Shown: piece by piece, positions 53,259-61,220 of the stretch
Numbering within the stretch: the first letter of the stretch is position 1
Layout: each line of letters starts with the position of its first letter
Origin: Jiella sonneratiae
Lineage (GTDB): Bacteria; Pseudomonadota; Alphaproteobacteria; Rhizobiales; Rhizobiaceae
Assembly: GCF_017353515.1 (NCBI RefSeq)
Contig: NZ_JAFMPY010000004.1
Location: forward strand, 328,600-392,599
Direction: 5' to 3'
Length of the DNA stretch: 64,000 nucleotides
Program-made: the position numbers and the translations under genes
The notes under the pieces: generated by a model
What the model was told of the DNA's origin: nothing
Seen by the model: only the letters and a program-made list of their open reading frames with translations
The model's database searches: none

Positions 53259-53292
53259 TTTCGAATGCGTGGATCGAATCCGCGTTTCGAAA
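53259..53292 (+). other. Long imperfect hairpin between the PH-domain gene and the acetyltransferase
   Basis: TTTCGAATGCGTGGAT (53259-53274) can pair with ATCCGCGTTTCGAAA (53278-53292) around a CGA loop, with one bulge and one wobble pair. It sits 11 bases before the start codon at 53304 and directly before its likely Shine-Dalgarno GAGAAG. It is preceded by an A5T6 tract. It may terminate the upstream transcript or control translation of the downstream gene. It is not part of a tRNA. Confidence 0.5.
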
Positions 53293-53303
53293 GTTGAGAA
53301 GCG

Positions 53304-53816
53304 ATGCCGACGATCACGACTGCGATCAGATTTGCCGAGAAGAAGGACGCCGCCGCCCTCGCGTGCGTCCACGAAGACGCTTGGCGCGGCGCCTATGCTG
53401 GGCTGATCCCCCATGACAGTCTCAACGCCATCGTCGCGCGGCGCCATTCGGGCTGGTGGCAGCGGGCCGTGCACGGCGGCGCCGGGATCCTGGTGGTCGA
53501 CTATTGCGGCGAAACCGTCGGCTACGCGACCATGGGGCGCAACCGCACCGAGGCGCTGCCGGTCGACGGCGAGATCTACGAACTCTACCTCAAGCGGTCG
53601 TATCAGGGCGTCGGTTTTGGCCGGCGCCTTTTTTCTGCCTGCCAGAAACTCCTGCGCGACCGCGACATGGCGAGCCACGCCGTCTGGGCGCTGGAAGACA
53701 ACAGCCTCGCGACCGGCTTTTACGAGCGGCTCGGCGGCGTCGCCGTCGCCGCCGGCGAGGAATGCTTCAAGGAGACGAAGCTGCGCAAGATCGCCTACGC
53801 CTGGCCGAAGCAGTAG
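53304..53816 (+). CDS. GNAT-family N-acetyltransferase
   Basis: A 170-residue acetyltransferase. The N-terminal block AAALACVHEDAWRGAYAGLIPHDSL is typical of a large GNAT subgroup, and the acetyl-CoA-binding region is EIYELYLKRSYQGVGFGRRLFSACQ, with the QGVGFGR loop intact. VWALEDNSLATGFYERLGG completes the fold. The substrate is unknown. The start codon lies just after a strong hairpin and behind GAGAAG. It is followed by about 215 bases with no gene. Confidence 0.88.
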   Translation: MPTITTAIRFAEKKDAAALACVHEDAWRGAYAGLIPHDSLNAIVARRHSGWWQRAVHGGAGILVVDYCGETVGYATMGRNRTEALPVDGEIYELYLKRSYQGVGFGRRLFSACQKLLRDRDMASHAVWALEDNSLATGFYERLGGVAVAAGEECFKETKLRKIAYAWPKQ

Positions 53817-54031
53817 GCCGCCGCCGCCGGAGTTTCGCCTTCCGGCCTGCCCCGTGGAAATTGATCGAAACCGCAGCCGGGAAGGGCGACTGACGTGTGG
53901 GCATTCTCGCGGCATCCGCCGGCCCGCCGGCAATGTGTGCATCGGCGCTGACTTCGTTCGCGCCAGCGAGCGGACCGGGTGAGTTGCGGGTGACCGGGCG
54001 GCCCGTCTGATATCAGCCGGCGGGACGCGGC

Positions 54032-55303
54032 TCAGGCCCCTTCGACCATGATCGCCCGATGTCCGATGTCGGTCCGGAAGAACCCGTCGTCCCAGCCGAC
54101 CGCCTCGACCGCGGCATAGGCCCGGGCCGCCGCCTCGCGCACGCTCGCGCCGCGCGCCGTGACGTTGAGGACGCGGCCGCCGGACGCCAGCAGGCGATCG
54201 CCCTCGCGGGTCGTTCCGGCGTGGAAGATGCGGGTCCTGGCGTCGTCGGCCGGCAGGCTGAGGATCTCCGTCCCCTTGCGATAGCTGCCGGGATAGCCCT
54301 CTGCGGCCATCACCACGGTGAGCGCCCGATCGCGCGACCAGGAGGGCGTCACTCCCGAAAGATCGCCCTTCGCGGCGGCGAGGAAGACCGGCAGCGGATC
54401 GCTCTCCAGCCGCATCATCAGCACCTGCGCCTCGGGGTCGCCGAAGCGGACGTTGTATTCGATCAGCTTCGGCCCGGTCTCGGTGAGCATCAGCCCGGCA
54501 TAGAGGACGCCGCGGAACGGCGCCCCGATTTCAGCCATGCCCCGCAGCGTCGGCTCGACGATCTCGGCCATCGCCCGGTCGAGCAGCCGGTCGGTGAGCG
54601 CGAGGGCGGGCGAGTAGGCGCCCATGCCGCCGGTATTCGGGCCGCGGTCCTTATCGAAGGCGCGCTTGTGGTCCTGGGCCGTGCCGAAGACGACCGCCCG
54701 CGTGCCGTCGCAGATGCAGAAGAGGCTCGCCTCCTCGCCTTCGAGGAATTCCTCGATGACCACCTCGGCGCCCGGCCCGCCGAAGGCGCCGCCGAAGCAG
54801 TCCTCGATCGCCGCCAATGCCTCGCTGCGGTTCGCGGCGATGGTCACGCCCTTGCCGGCGGCGAGGCCGTCGGCCTTGATCACCATCGGAAAGCCGGTTT
54901 CGTCGAGATAGGCCTTCGCCGCCGCCACGTCGGAAAAGCGCTTGTAGCGGGCCGTCGGGATGTCGTGGCGCGAGCACAGGTCCTTGGTGAAGCCCTTGGA
55001 GCCTTCCAGCCGCGCCGCCGCGGCGGTCGGGCCGAAGACGGCGATGCCGGCGGCCGTCAGGTCGTCGGCGATGCCGGCGACGAGCGGCGCCTCGGGACCG
55101 ACGACGACGAGCTCGACCGCTTCTTCGTGGCAGAACGCGGCGACCGCCCGGTGATCCGCCACGTCGAGTGCGACGATCGTCGCCGAGGCGGCGATGCCGG
55201 GATTGCCCGGGGCGGCAAAGAGCGTGCCGAGAAGCGGCGACTGGGCGAGCTTCCAGGCGAGAGCGTGTTCCCGGCCGCCCGAGCCGATGAGGAGGACGTT
55301 CAT
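54032..55303 (-). CDS. purD: Phosphoribosylamine-glycine ligase PurD
   Basis: A 423-residue ATP-grasp enzyme of purine synthesis, adding glycine to phosphoribosylamine. It opens [20 protein letters not shown], has [14 protein letters not shown], the ATP-grasp domain from about residue 105 ([18 protein letters not shown], then [16 protein letters not shown]), the metal segment [11 protein letters not shown] and the C-terminal [24 protein letters not shown]. Length and motifs are canonical. It is divergent from ubiA with a 176-base spacer and stands alone. Confidence 0.97.
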   Translation of the reverse strand: MNVLLIGSGGREHALAWKLAQSPLLGTLFAAPGNPGIAASATIVALDVADHRAVAAFCHEEAVELVVVGPEAPLVAGIADDLTAAGIAVFGPTAAAARLEGSKGFTKDLCSRHDIPTARYKRFSDVAAAKAYLDETGFPMVIKADGLAAGKGVTIAANRSEALAAIEDCFGGAFGGPGAEVVIEEFLEGEEASLFCICDGTRAVVFGTAQDHKRAFDKDRGPNTGGMGAYSPALALTDRLLDRAMAEIVEPTLRGMAEIGAPFRGVLYAGLMLTETGPKLIEYNVRFGDPEAQVLMMRLESDPLPVFLAAAKGDLSGVTPSWSRDRALTVVMAAEGYPGSYRKGTEILSLPADDARTRIFHAGTTREGDRLLASGGRVLNVTARGASVREAAARAYAAVEAVGWDDGFFRTDIGHRAIMVEGA

Positions 55304-55462
55304 GCGCTGTCTCTTGTCGCCCGAGGCGGTGGCTCGTGTCGCGGGTGTCGTCGTGCGTCAGGCGATAGGGGGGATCGGGCGGCAAGGTCAAGCGCCGGAT
55401 TTCGCCGAAAAACCGCCCCTGCCGGGTTTGCGGCGCGATTTTCACTTGACTGCAGCATCGAT

Positions 55463-55477
55463 GCACACACTGTGTGC
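55463..55477. promoter_or_regulatory. Perfect palindrome immediately upstream of ubiA
   Basis: GCACACA-C-TGTGTGC is a perfect odd-length palindrome ending two bases before the ubiA ATG at 55480. A TTGACT hexamer lies at 55446-55451. It may be a repressor site, or a small hairpin that influences ribosome access, since no good Shine-Dalgarno is seen. Confidence 0.45.
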
Positions 55478-55479
55478 CT

Positions 55480-56487
55480 ATGGCGAATCTGAAAACCAGC
55501 CTGGCTGAACCATCCGACCGGGTTTCCGACGCACCGGTCTACAACTGGGTCTATCGCTGGCTGCCTCGGGCCGTCTGGCCCTACGCGCAACTCGCCCGGT
55601 GGGACCGGCCGATCGGCTGGCAGCTGCTTCTGTGGCCCTGCTGGTGGTCGGCGGCGCTGGCGCCGCAGGCCATCGCGCCGAGCGCCGTCCACACCGGCCT
55701 GCCGAGCCTCTGGCACCTGTTCCTGTTTCTCGTCGGCGCGATCGCCATGCGCGGCGCCGGCTGCACCTACAACGACCTCGTCGACCACGACATCGACGAC
55801 CGGGTGGCGCGCACGCGCTCGCGGCCGCTGCCCTCCGGCCGGGTGAGCCGCCGCCAGGCCAAGATGTTCCTGGTCATGCAGTCGCTCGTCGGCTTCTGGG
55901 TGCTGATCCAGTTCAATCCCTTCGCGGTCTTGATCGGCCTGATGTCGCTGCTGACCGTCGCGATCTATCCCTTCCTCAAGCGGGTGACAGACTGGCCGCA
56001 GCTCGGCCTCGGCCTCGCCTTCTCCTGGGGCGCGCTGATGGGCTGGGCCGGCCATTGGGGCTCGCTGTCGCTGGCGCCTCTCCTGCTCTATGCCGGCTCG
56101 ATCCTCTGGACCATCGGCTACGACACCATCTACGCCCATCAGGACAAGGAGGACGACGCCCTCGTCGGCGTTCGCTCGACGGCGCGGCTGTTCGGCGAGC
56201 GGACGCGCGAGGCGCTGGCGATCCTCTATCTCGGCACGATCATCCTGTTCCTCGCCGCCTTCTCCGCCGCGGCGATGGGCGACAATGGCGGCCCGTCCTG
56301 GCCGGCCTATGCCGGGCTCGGCGTCGGTGCGGTGCAGATGATCTGGCAGATCGTCAGCCTCGACATCGACGATCCCGAGCAGTGCCTCGGCCTGTTCAAG
56401 TCGAACTCGGTGTTCGGCTGGATCATCTTCTTCGGCCTGATCTTCTCGGCGCTGTGGTCGCTGTCGATGCCGGTCACCGCCGGCTGA
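55480..56487 (+). CDS. ubiA: 4-hydroxybenzoate polyprenyltransferase UbiA
   Basis: A 335-residue membrane prenyltransferase of ubiquinone synthesis. The first Asp-rich motif is NDLVDHDIDD from residue 98 and continues into RTRSRPLPSGRVS; the second is YDTIYAHQDKEDD. About eight to nine membrane helices and GWQLLLWPCWWSAAL near the start are as expected. It attaches the polyprenyl tail to 4-hydroxybenzoate; (bacterio)chlorophyll synthases share the fold but have different first motifs. GTG 55474 is in frame two codons earlier. Confidence 0.94.
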   Translation: MANLKTSLAEPSDRVSDAPVYNWVYRWLPRAVWPYAQLARWDRPIGWQLLLWPCWWSAALAPQAIAPSAVHTGLPSLWHLFLFLVGAIAMRGAGCTYNDLVDHDIDDRVARTRSRPLPSGRVSRRQAKMFLVMQSLVGFWVLIQFNPFAVLIGLMSLLTVAIYPFLKRVTDWPQLGLGLAFSWGALMGWAGHWGSLSLAPLLLYAGSILWTIGYDTIYAHQDKEDDALVGVRSTARLFGERTREALAILYLGTIILFLAAFSAAAMGDNGGPSWPAYAGLGVGAVQMIWQIVSLDIDDPEQCLGLFKSNSVFGWIIFFGLIFSALWSLSMPVTAG

Positions 56488-56539
56488 CGCACCGGCCCCG
56501 CCGCGCCGCCGCCGTCCGAACGCAGCCGAACGCATCGCC

Positions 56540-57328
56540 TTGTCCGACCCGTCCCGCATCGACGTCCACCTCGCCGACCCGGCTCCCGCCACGGGGGAAG
56601 ACGCTGCGGATTGGCTCGCGATCCTCGCGCCGGCCGAGCGGGAGAGGTACGACCGCTTCAAGGTCGAGGGCGCGCGGCAGGAATATCTCGCCGGCCGGGT
56701 CCTCGTGCGACGGACGCTGTCCCGTCACGCGCCGATAGAGCCGAAAGACTGGCGGTTCGAGGCGAACGCCTACGGGCGCCCGGCGATTGCGGCGGAACAG
56801 GCAGGGCTCGCCCCCGGCCTCGTCTTCAACCTCTCGCACACCCGCGGGCTCGTCGCCCTCGCGGTCGGCTACGCCTGCGATCTCGGCGTCGACGTCGAAT
56901 GGCCGGACCGCACCAGCCGGCCCGCCGATCTGTGCGGACGATACTTCGCCGAGAGCGAGGCGCGCCACGTCCGCTCCGCCGAGGGCGCCGAACTGACCGA
57001 GCGCTTCTTCGCCTTCTGGACCCTCAAGGAGGCCTACATCAAGGCGCGCGGCATGGGGCTCGCCTTGCCGCTGGACGGCTTTGCCTACGATCTTTCCGGC
57101 CCCGCGCCGGCGATCCGGTTCTCGGCGCGTTGTCCCGACGATCCGGCCCGCTGGCGCTTTCTCAGGCGGCGGATCGGAACGTCGCACCGGCTCGCCCTCG
57201 CGGTGTCTTCCGCCGAGCCGGTGCTCGGCGTGCGGTTCTGGCGCGCGGCGCCCTTTGCGGCGGATATGCCGGAACGCGGCGAAGGCGAGGCGACACTCGT
57301 CGCCGCACCGGCGCGAGAGGTCCGGTGA
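56540..57328 (+). CDS. Sfp-type 4'-phosphopantetheinyl transferase
   Basis: A 262-residue Sfp/Gsp-type enzyme that moves phosphopantetheine from CoA to a serine of carrier proteins. The Mg-binding motif GVDVEW is at residues 116-121 (Asp118, Glu120), and WTLKEAYIKARG starts at 160 with Lys163-Glu164. FNLSHTRGLVALAV gives the conserved SHT. Start codon is TTG 56540, the first codon compatible with the family N-terminus. Its stop overlaps the start of the metallophosphoesterase (GTGA). No polyketide or peptide synthetase is nearby, so the target carrier protein is elsewhere. Confidence 0.92.
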   Translation: MSDPSRIDVHLADPAPATGEDAADWLAILAPAERERYDRFKVEGARQEYLAGRVLVRRTLSRHAPIEPKDWRFEANAYGRPAIAAEQAGLAPGLVFNLSHTRGLVALAVGYACDLGVDVEWPDRTSRPADLCGRYFAESEARHVRSAEGAELTERFFAFWTLKEAYIKARGMGLALPLDGFAYDLSGPAPAIRFSARCPDDPARWRFLRRRIGTSHRLALAVSSAEPVLGVRFWRAAPFAADMPERGEGEATLVAAPAREVR

Positions 57329-58155
57329 AGCTCTTCGCCGTCGCCGACCTGCATCTCGGCTTTGCCGGAAATCGCGAGGCGCTCGCCGAGATCGAGCCGC
57401 GGCGCGATGCCTGGCTGATTCTTGCCGGCGACGTCGGCGAGACCTTCGCCCACATGCGCCTCGCCTTCGAGAGTCTCGCGCCGAAGTTCGAGCGCCTGGT
57501 CTGGGTGCCGGGCAATCACGAACTCTGGGCCGTCGGCGAGCGCGAGGCCGAGCCCGGCGTCGCAGCGCCGCGGGGCGAGGCCCGCTACCACGCCTTCGTC
57601 GATCTCTGCCGGGACTACGGCGTTCTCACCCCGGAGGACGATTATCCGCTGCTCGACGTCGACGGCCGGCCGGCGCGTCTGGTGCCGATGTTCCTCCTCT
57701 ACGACTATTCCTTCCGCCCGCCGGAGGTCGCCTTCGAGGAGGCCGTCGACTGGGCGAAGCGGAGCGGCGTGCGCTGTTCGGACGAGCAGTTCCTGGCGCA
57801 CGAGCCGTTCGCGAGCCGCTCGGACTGGTGCCGGCAGCGCTGCGAGACGACGGCGGCCCGGATCGCGGCGCTCGGGGACGAGGACGTGCCGCGCATTCTC
57901 GTCAATCACTGGCCGCTGCGGGAGGAACTCGCGCGGCCGCCGCGCATCCCGCGATTTTCGCTGTGGTGCGGCACGGTGGCGACCGAGGACTGGCATCGGC
58001 GCTTCAATGCGTCCGTGGTCGTCTCGGGCCACCTCCACATGCCGTCGACACGGACGATCGACGGCGTGCGCTTCGAGGAAGTGTCCTTCGGCTATCCGAA
58101 GCAGTGGCAGGGGCGGCGTGCGCCGGACGCCGCCCTCCGCCGGATCATGATCTGA
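57325..58155 (+). CDS. PptH-like metallophosphoesterase, candidate 4'-phosphopantetheinyl hydrolase
   Basis: A 276-residue calcineurin-like phosphoesterase. All metal ligands are present: Asp8/His10 (ADLHLG), Asp36 (AGDVGE), Asn64/His65 (VPGNHELW), His195 (VNHWP) and His236/His238 (SGHLHMP). Beyond these, VPMFLLYDYSF, FSLWCGTVATEDWHRRF and DGVRFEEVSFGYPKQW match what I remember of Rv2795c (PptH) of Mycobacterium tuberculosis, which removes phosphopantetheine from carrier proteins. That gene is also coupled to a PPTase gene. It starts at GTG, overlapping the PPTase by four bases. Function here is by analogy. Confidence 0.85.
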   Translation: MKLFAVADLHLGFAGNREALAEIEPRRDAWLILAGDVGETFAHMRLAFESLAPKFERLVWVPGNHELWAVGEREAEPGVAAPRGEARYHAFVDLCRDYGVLTPEDDYPLLDVDGRPARLVPMFLLYDYSFRPPEVAFEEAVDWAKRSGVRCSDEQFLAHEPFASRSDWCRQRCETTAARIAALGDEDVPRILVNHWPLREELARPPRIPRFSLWCGTVATEDWHRRFNASVVVSGHLHMPSTRTIDGVRFEEVSFGYPKQWQGRRAPDAALRRIMI

Positions 58156-58191
58156 TCAAGATCGCGGCGCCTGGGTGCCGCTTCGCCGTCC

Positions 58192-58299
58192 TCAACCGAC
58201 GAGATGGAGGAAGCCGGCGGTCGCCGCGACGGCGGCGAAGAGCATGGCCGTGACGGCGAGGGTCTGGGCGGTTTCGGTGTAGAACAGGCGGCGGACCAT
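58192..58299 (-). CDS. Small single-pass membrane protein
   Basis: A 35-residue protein starting MVRRLFYTETAQTLAVTAML, with a basic N-terminus and one hydrophobic helix through to the end. GAAAGGA eight bases before ATG 58299 is a good ribosome-binding site. Longer in-frame starts exist (58344, 58404) but lack such a site. No family is recognised; small proteins of this size are often missed. It is located between the PptH-like gene and RNase D. Confidence 0.55.
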   Translation of the reverse strand: MVRRLFYTETAQTLAVTAMLFAAVAATAGFLHLVG

Positions 58300-58476
58300 G
58301 GCGGCGATCCTTTCGAGATCGGTTGGGGTTTTTCCCCGCCGCATGTGGCGTTTCCGGAAGCCGAAAGGTATCTGTTTTGCGACGCCTTTCGCCGCAAAGC
58401 GCACATTCGCCAGCTTCGGTAAATCCGCCGATAAGGGCGGCGCCTCGCAGGCTCGCCGCGACGACCTGCCGCGGCC

Positions 58477-59094
<618 letters not shown>

Positions 59095-59235
59095 GATCTG
59101 CCTTTGCCGATTCGAACGTCGTCGAAAACCGATAGCGGATTTCAGGTCAAAGCCCAAAAAGCTGCGGCGATCGGGACGTCCGCATCGCCGGCCCGTCCGC
59201 GACCGGCCTCCCGAGCCGGGCGACGCGGCGCATAG

Positions 59236-59265
59236 GAAAAGGGCGGCACCGGCCGGCACCGCCCT
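59236..59265 (-). terminator. Intrinsic terminator after the DUF992 gene
   Basis: AGGGCGG (59240-59246) pairs with CCGCCCT (59259-59265), with further GC pairing possible in the loop. On the minus strand the hairpin is followed by TTTTCC. It lies 41 bases after the DUF992 stop. Confidence 0.7.
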
Positions 59266-59305
59266 CTTTCGTCTCGATCATGGTCGCGTCGCCGTCGGCC
59301 AAGCC

Positions 59306-59863
59306 TTACTCCGGCCGCACGACGCCCGGCGCGACGGGCTCGGCCGGCACGGCGACCGGCGCCTTCACCGCCGGGACGGCCTGCGCCGGCTGCAGTTCCA
59401 GCTTGGCGACGCCGATGGCGGCGTTGATGCCTTCCTGCGCCTGGACGCTGACGGGCTGCAGCGTGTAGCTGTCGTTGGCGCCTCCGACGAGGAGGTTGGC
59501 GCCGCCGCCGACGATCGCCGAGGCATCGGCGCTCGCGCCGACATAGGTGCCGGAAAGGGCGCTCTGCTGGTAGGCGCCGCCATCCGCCATGACGACGGCC
59601 CAGGTCATCACCGTCCGGCCGGTGACGCCGACGTCGAGCCCGAAGGTGTCGAGCGTTCCGGCGTAGACCTCGGGCTGTCCGCCGCCGGCGGGCGTGAATT
59701 CGCAGACGAGATCTTCCGACGAGCCGACGATGAAGCCGGTGGAGCCCTTGCTGTGGCAGCCGAGCGTGCCGACGTTGACCGCCGCCGAAGCGGGCATGGC
59801 GAACAGCGGCAGGGAAAGCGCGCTCGCGGCGGCGAGCGTCAGCATGGTGCGATGGGACTTCAT
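59306..59863 (-). CDS. Secreted DUF992 protein
   Basis: A 185-residue exported protein; the signal peptide ends near residue 27 (MPASAAVNVG). The mature region matches the alphaproteobacterial DUF992 family: VNVGTLGCHSKGSTGFIVGSSEDLVCEFTP with two Cys, then YAGTLDTFGLDVGVTG and GTYVGASADASAIVGGGANLLVGG. A Pro/Ala/Val-rich tail (residues ~160-185) is probably disordered. Family members are abundant envelope proteins of unknown role, with Gly-rich loops. It is a single gene ended by a terminator. Confidence 0.87.
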   Translation of the reverse strand: MKSHRTMLTLAAASALSLPLFAMPASAAVNVGTLGCHSKGSTGFIVGSSEDLVCEFTPAGGGQPEVYAGTLDTFGLDVGVTGRTVMTWAVVMADGGAYQQSALSGTYVGASADASAIVGGGANLLVGGANDSYTLQPVSVQAQEGINAAIGVAKLELQPAQAVPAVKAPVAVPAEPVAPGVVRPE

Positions 59864-60012
59864 GGGTACTTACCTCGGTTCAGCGATTGATGCGCTTCGG
59901 GTGAGGCAAACCGGAAAGCGGCCCGACCGTTCCAATCCATGACGTTGCGGCACCACGATTTTTTCCCTCGAAGGCGCCTCGGCGCGGCGTCGGAGCGGCA
60001 CGACAGCGGCGC

Positions 60013-60049
60013 AAAAAAGAAACCGCCCCGGGGAGGACGGGGCGGTTTC
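60013..60049 (-). terminator. Strong intrinsic terminator after the small Tyr-rich secreted protein
   Basis: GAAACCGCCCC (60019-60029) pairs perfectly with GGGGCGGTTTC (60039-60049). On the minus strand the 11-base-pair hairpin is followed by six or more T. It ends the transcript of the gene at 60132-60356. Confidence 0.88.
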
Positions 60050-60131
60050 CATGAACTGTCCGGCACCGGCGGGAGGGGACCGGGGGAGGGGGATCGCCGG
60101 ACAGCGGGGGAGCGATCAGGCAGGCTGCGGC

Positions 60132-60356
60132 TCAGTGGCAGGACTTGACGCGCTTCCAGATCCAGATCTTGTTGCCGCACTCGTCGTAGCCGCCGAAGAC
60201 CTTGACCTTCTCGTAGTGGCAGACCTTCTCGTAGCGGACGTAATCGTAGTCGTAGTCGCTGTGGTAGGACTTGTAGCCGTTGGCGCTGGCCGGGGCGGAA
60301 AGGGCGGCACCGGCGGTGACGACGGTGGCGAGGGCGATGATGGCGTTGCGGATCAT
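60132..60356 (-). CDS. Small secreted Tyr/Lys-rich protein with three cysteines
   Basis: A 74-residue exported protein preceded by AGGAGAG eight bases before ATG 60356. The signal peptide runs to about residue 27 (LSAPASANGYKS). The mature ~47 residues are rich in Tyr, Asp and Lys (YHSDYDYDYVRYEK) and have three Cys (residues in KVCHYEK, YDECGNK and KSCH). Similar short YEKVCHYEKVKVY-type proteins exist in alphaproteobacteria but have no known role. With a clean ribosome site, signal peptide and strong terminator it is almost certainly a real, well-expressed gene. Confidence 0.82.
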   Translation of the reverse strand: MIRNAIIALATVVTAGAALSAPASANGYKSYHSDYDYDYVRYEKVCHYEKVKVFGGYDECGNKIWIWKRVKSCH

Positions 60357-60686
60357 GTCGGTCTCTCCTTGGTTTGTTCGGGGCGGCCTCTCGTTGGCCG
60401 ATGACCCGAAAGTGCAAACCGCAGACCGGCTTTTGCGCCCCGCCGCAGCCGTTCGTCGCCGGCAGTCGAAAAAATCTTCGCGCCACGGGCCGGGCGGGCC
60501 GTTCACCCGAGACTGCCGGCCGCCGCACGGGCCGCGCGCCGGCTCGTGCGGAATGCTTAGCGAACTTGCGCAAAATCGCGGACGTAGCGCCAACGCCCGA
60601 TTCACTTCGTCGGGAAAGAGCCGGACACCGGTCGATCCTCGCTGCGAAAAGTAACTCAATGGAAATGACATATCCCGCATTTCAGA

Positions 60687-60699
60687 TCACGTAACGTGA
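60687..60699. promoter_or_regulatory. Palindrome just upstream of the molybdopterin-fold/GGDEF-EAL operon
   Basis: TCACGT-A-ACGTGA is a perfect palindrome with a single central base, ending 17 bases before the ATG at 60717. It sits where a repressor could block transcription start. No matching consensus is recognised. Confidence 0.45.
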
Positions 60700-60716
60700 C
60701 TTGGGAGACGGGTGCG

Positions 60717-61220
60717 ATGGCGATCACGAGACGAGCGTTGTTCGGGGCAGTCGCTGCGATGGTCTGTGTCGGCGCGCCGTCGGTCGCGAGATCGGGCGGC
60801 GGTCTCGACGATCCGGACCGGCCGATCCTCGCGGTCAAGCGCGGCGGCGTCACGCTGGCGCGCTTCAGCCGGGCCGACCTCGCGGCGATGCCGCAGACGA
60901 AGATCGTCACCCACACCCCCTGGGCCAGCGAGGCGACGACCTATGAGGGGCCGACGGTCGCGGCGTTTCTCGCCGGCCTCGGCGAAACGGGCGAACGCTT
61001 CCACCTCGCCGCGCTGAACGACTATCTGGTGACGGCGGAGCGCTCGCTCCTGACCGAGGCCGGGGCGATCCTCGCGATCCGGGAGAACGGCCGGTTCATG
61101 GCGGTGGCGAACAAGGGCCCGGTCTTCGTGATGTTCCCCTTCGATGCCGACCGGCGGCTGCAGTCGCAGCAATATTACAGCCGCGCCGTCTGGCAACTCG
61201 TCGAAATCGACATGTCATGA
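60717..61220 (+). CDS. Exported protein with oxidoreductase molybdopterin-binding (SUOX) fold, cofactor probably lost
   Basis: A 167-residue protein beginning MAITRRALFGAVAAMVC, a twin-arginine-like signal, so export of a folded protein is likely. The mature part resembles short SUOX-fold proteins (FSRADLAAMPQTKIVTHTPW, then YEGPTVAAFLAGLG, and the end DADRRLQSQQYYSRAVWQLVEIDM). In sulfite oxidase the molybdenum-ligating Cys lies in the equivalent of THTPW...; no Cys is present in the mature protein here, so a bound molybdenum cofactor is doubtful. GGGAG nine bases upstream supports ATG 60717. It is translationally coupled to the next gene by ATGA. Confidence 0.75.
   Translation: MAITRRALFGAVAAMVCVGAPSVARSGGGLDDPDRPILAVKRGGVTLARFSRADLAAMPQTKIVTHTPWASEATTYEGPTVAAFLAGLGETGERFHLAALNDYLVTAERSLLTEAGAILAIRENGRFMAVANKGPVFVMFPFDADRRLQSQQYYSRAVWQLVEIDMS

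Noticed and set aside
53262..53300. Apparent tRNA T-arm or attachment site (GGATCGAATCC)
   Set aside because: No anticodon or acceptor arm can be built around it; the bases are better explained by the hairpin before the acetyltransferase.
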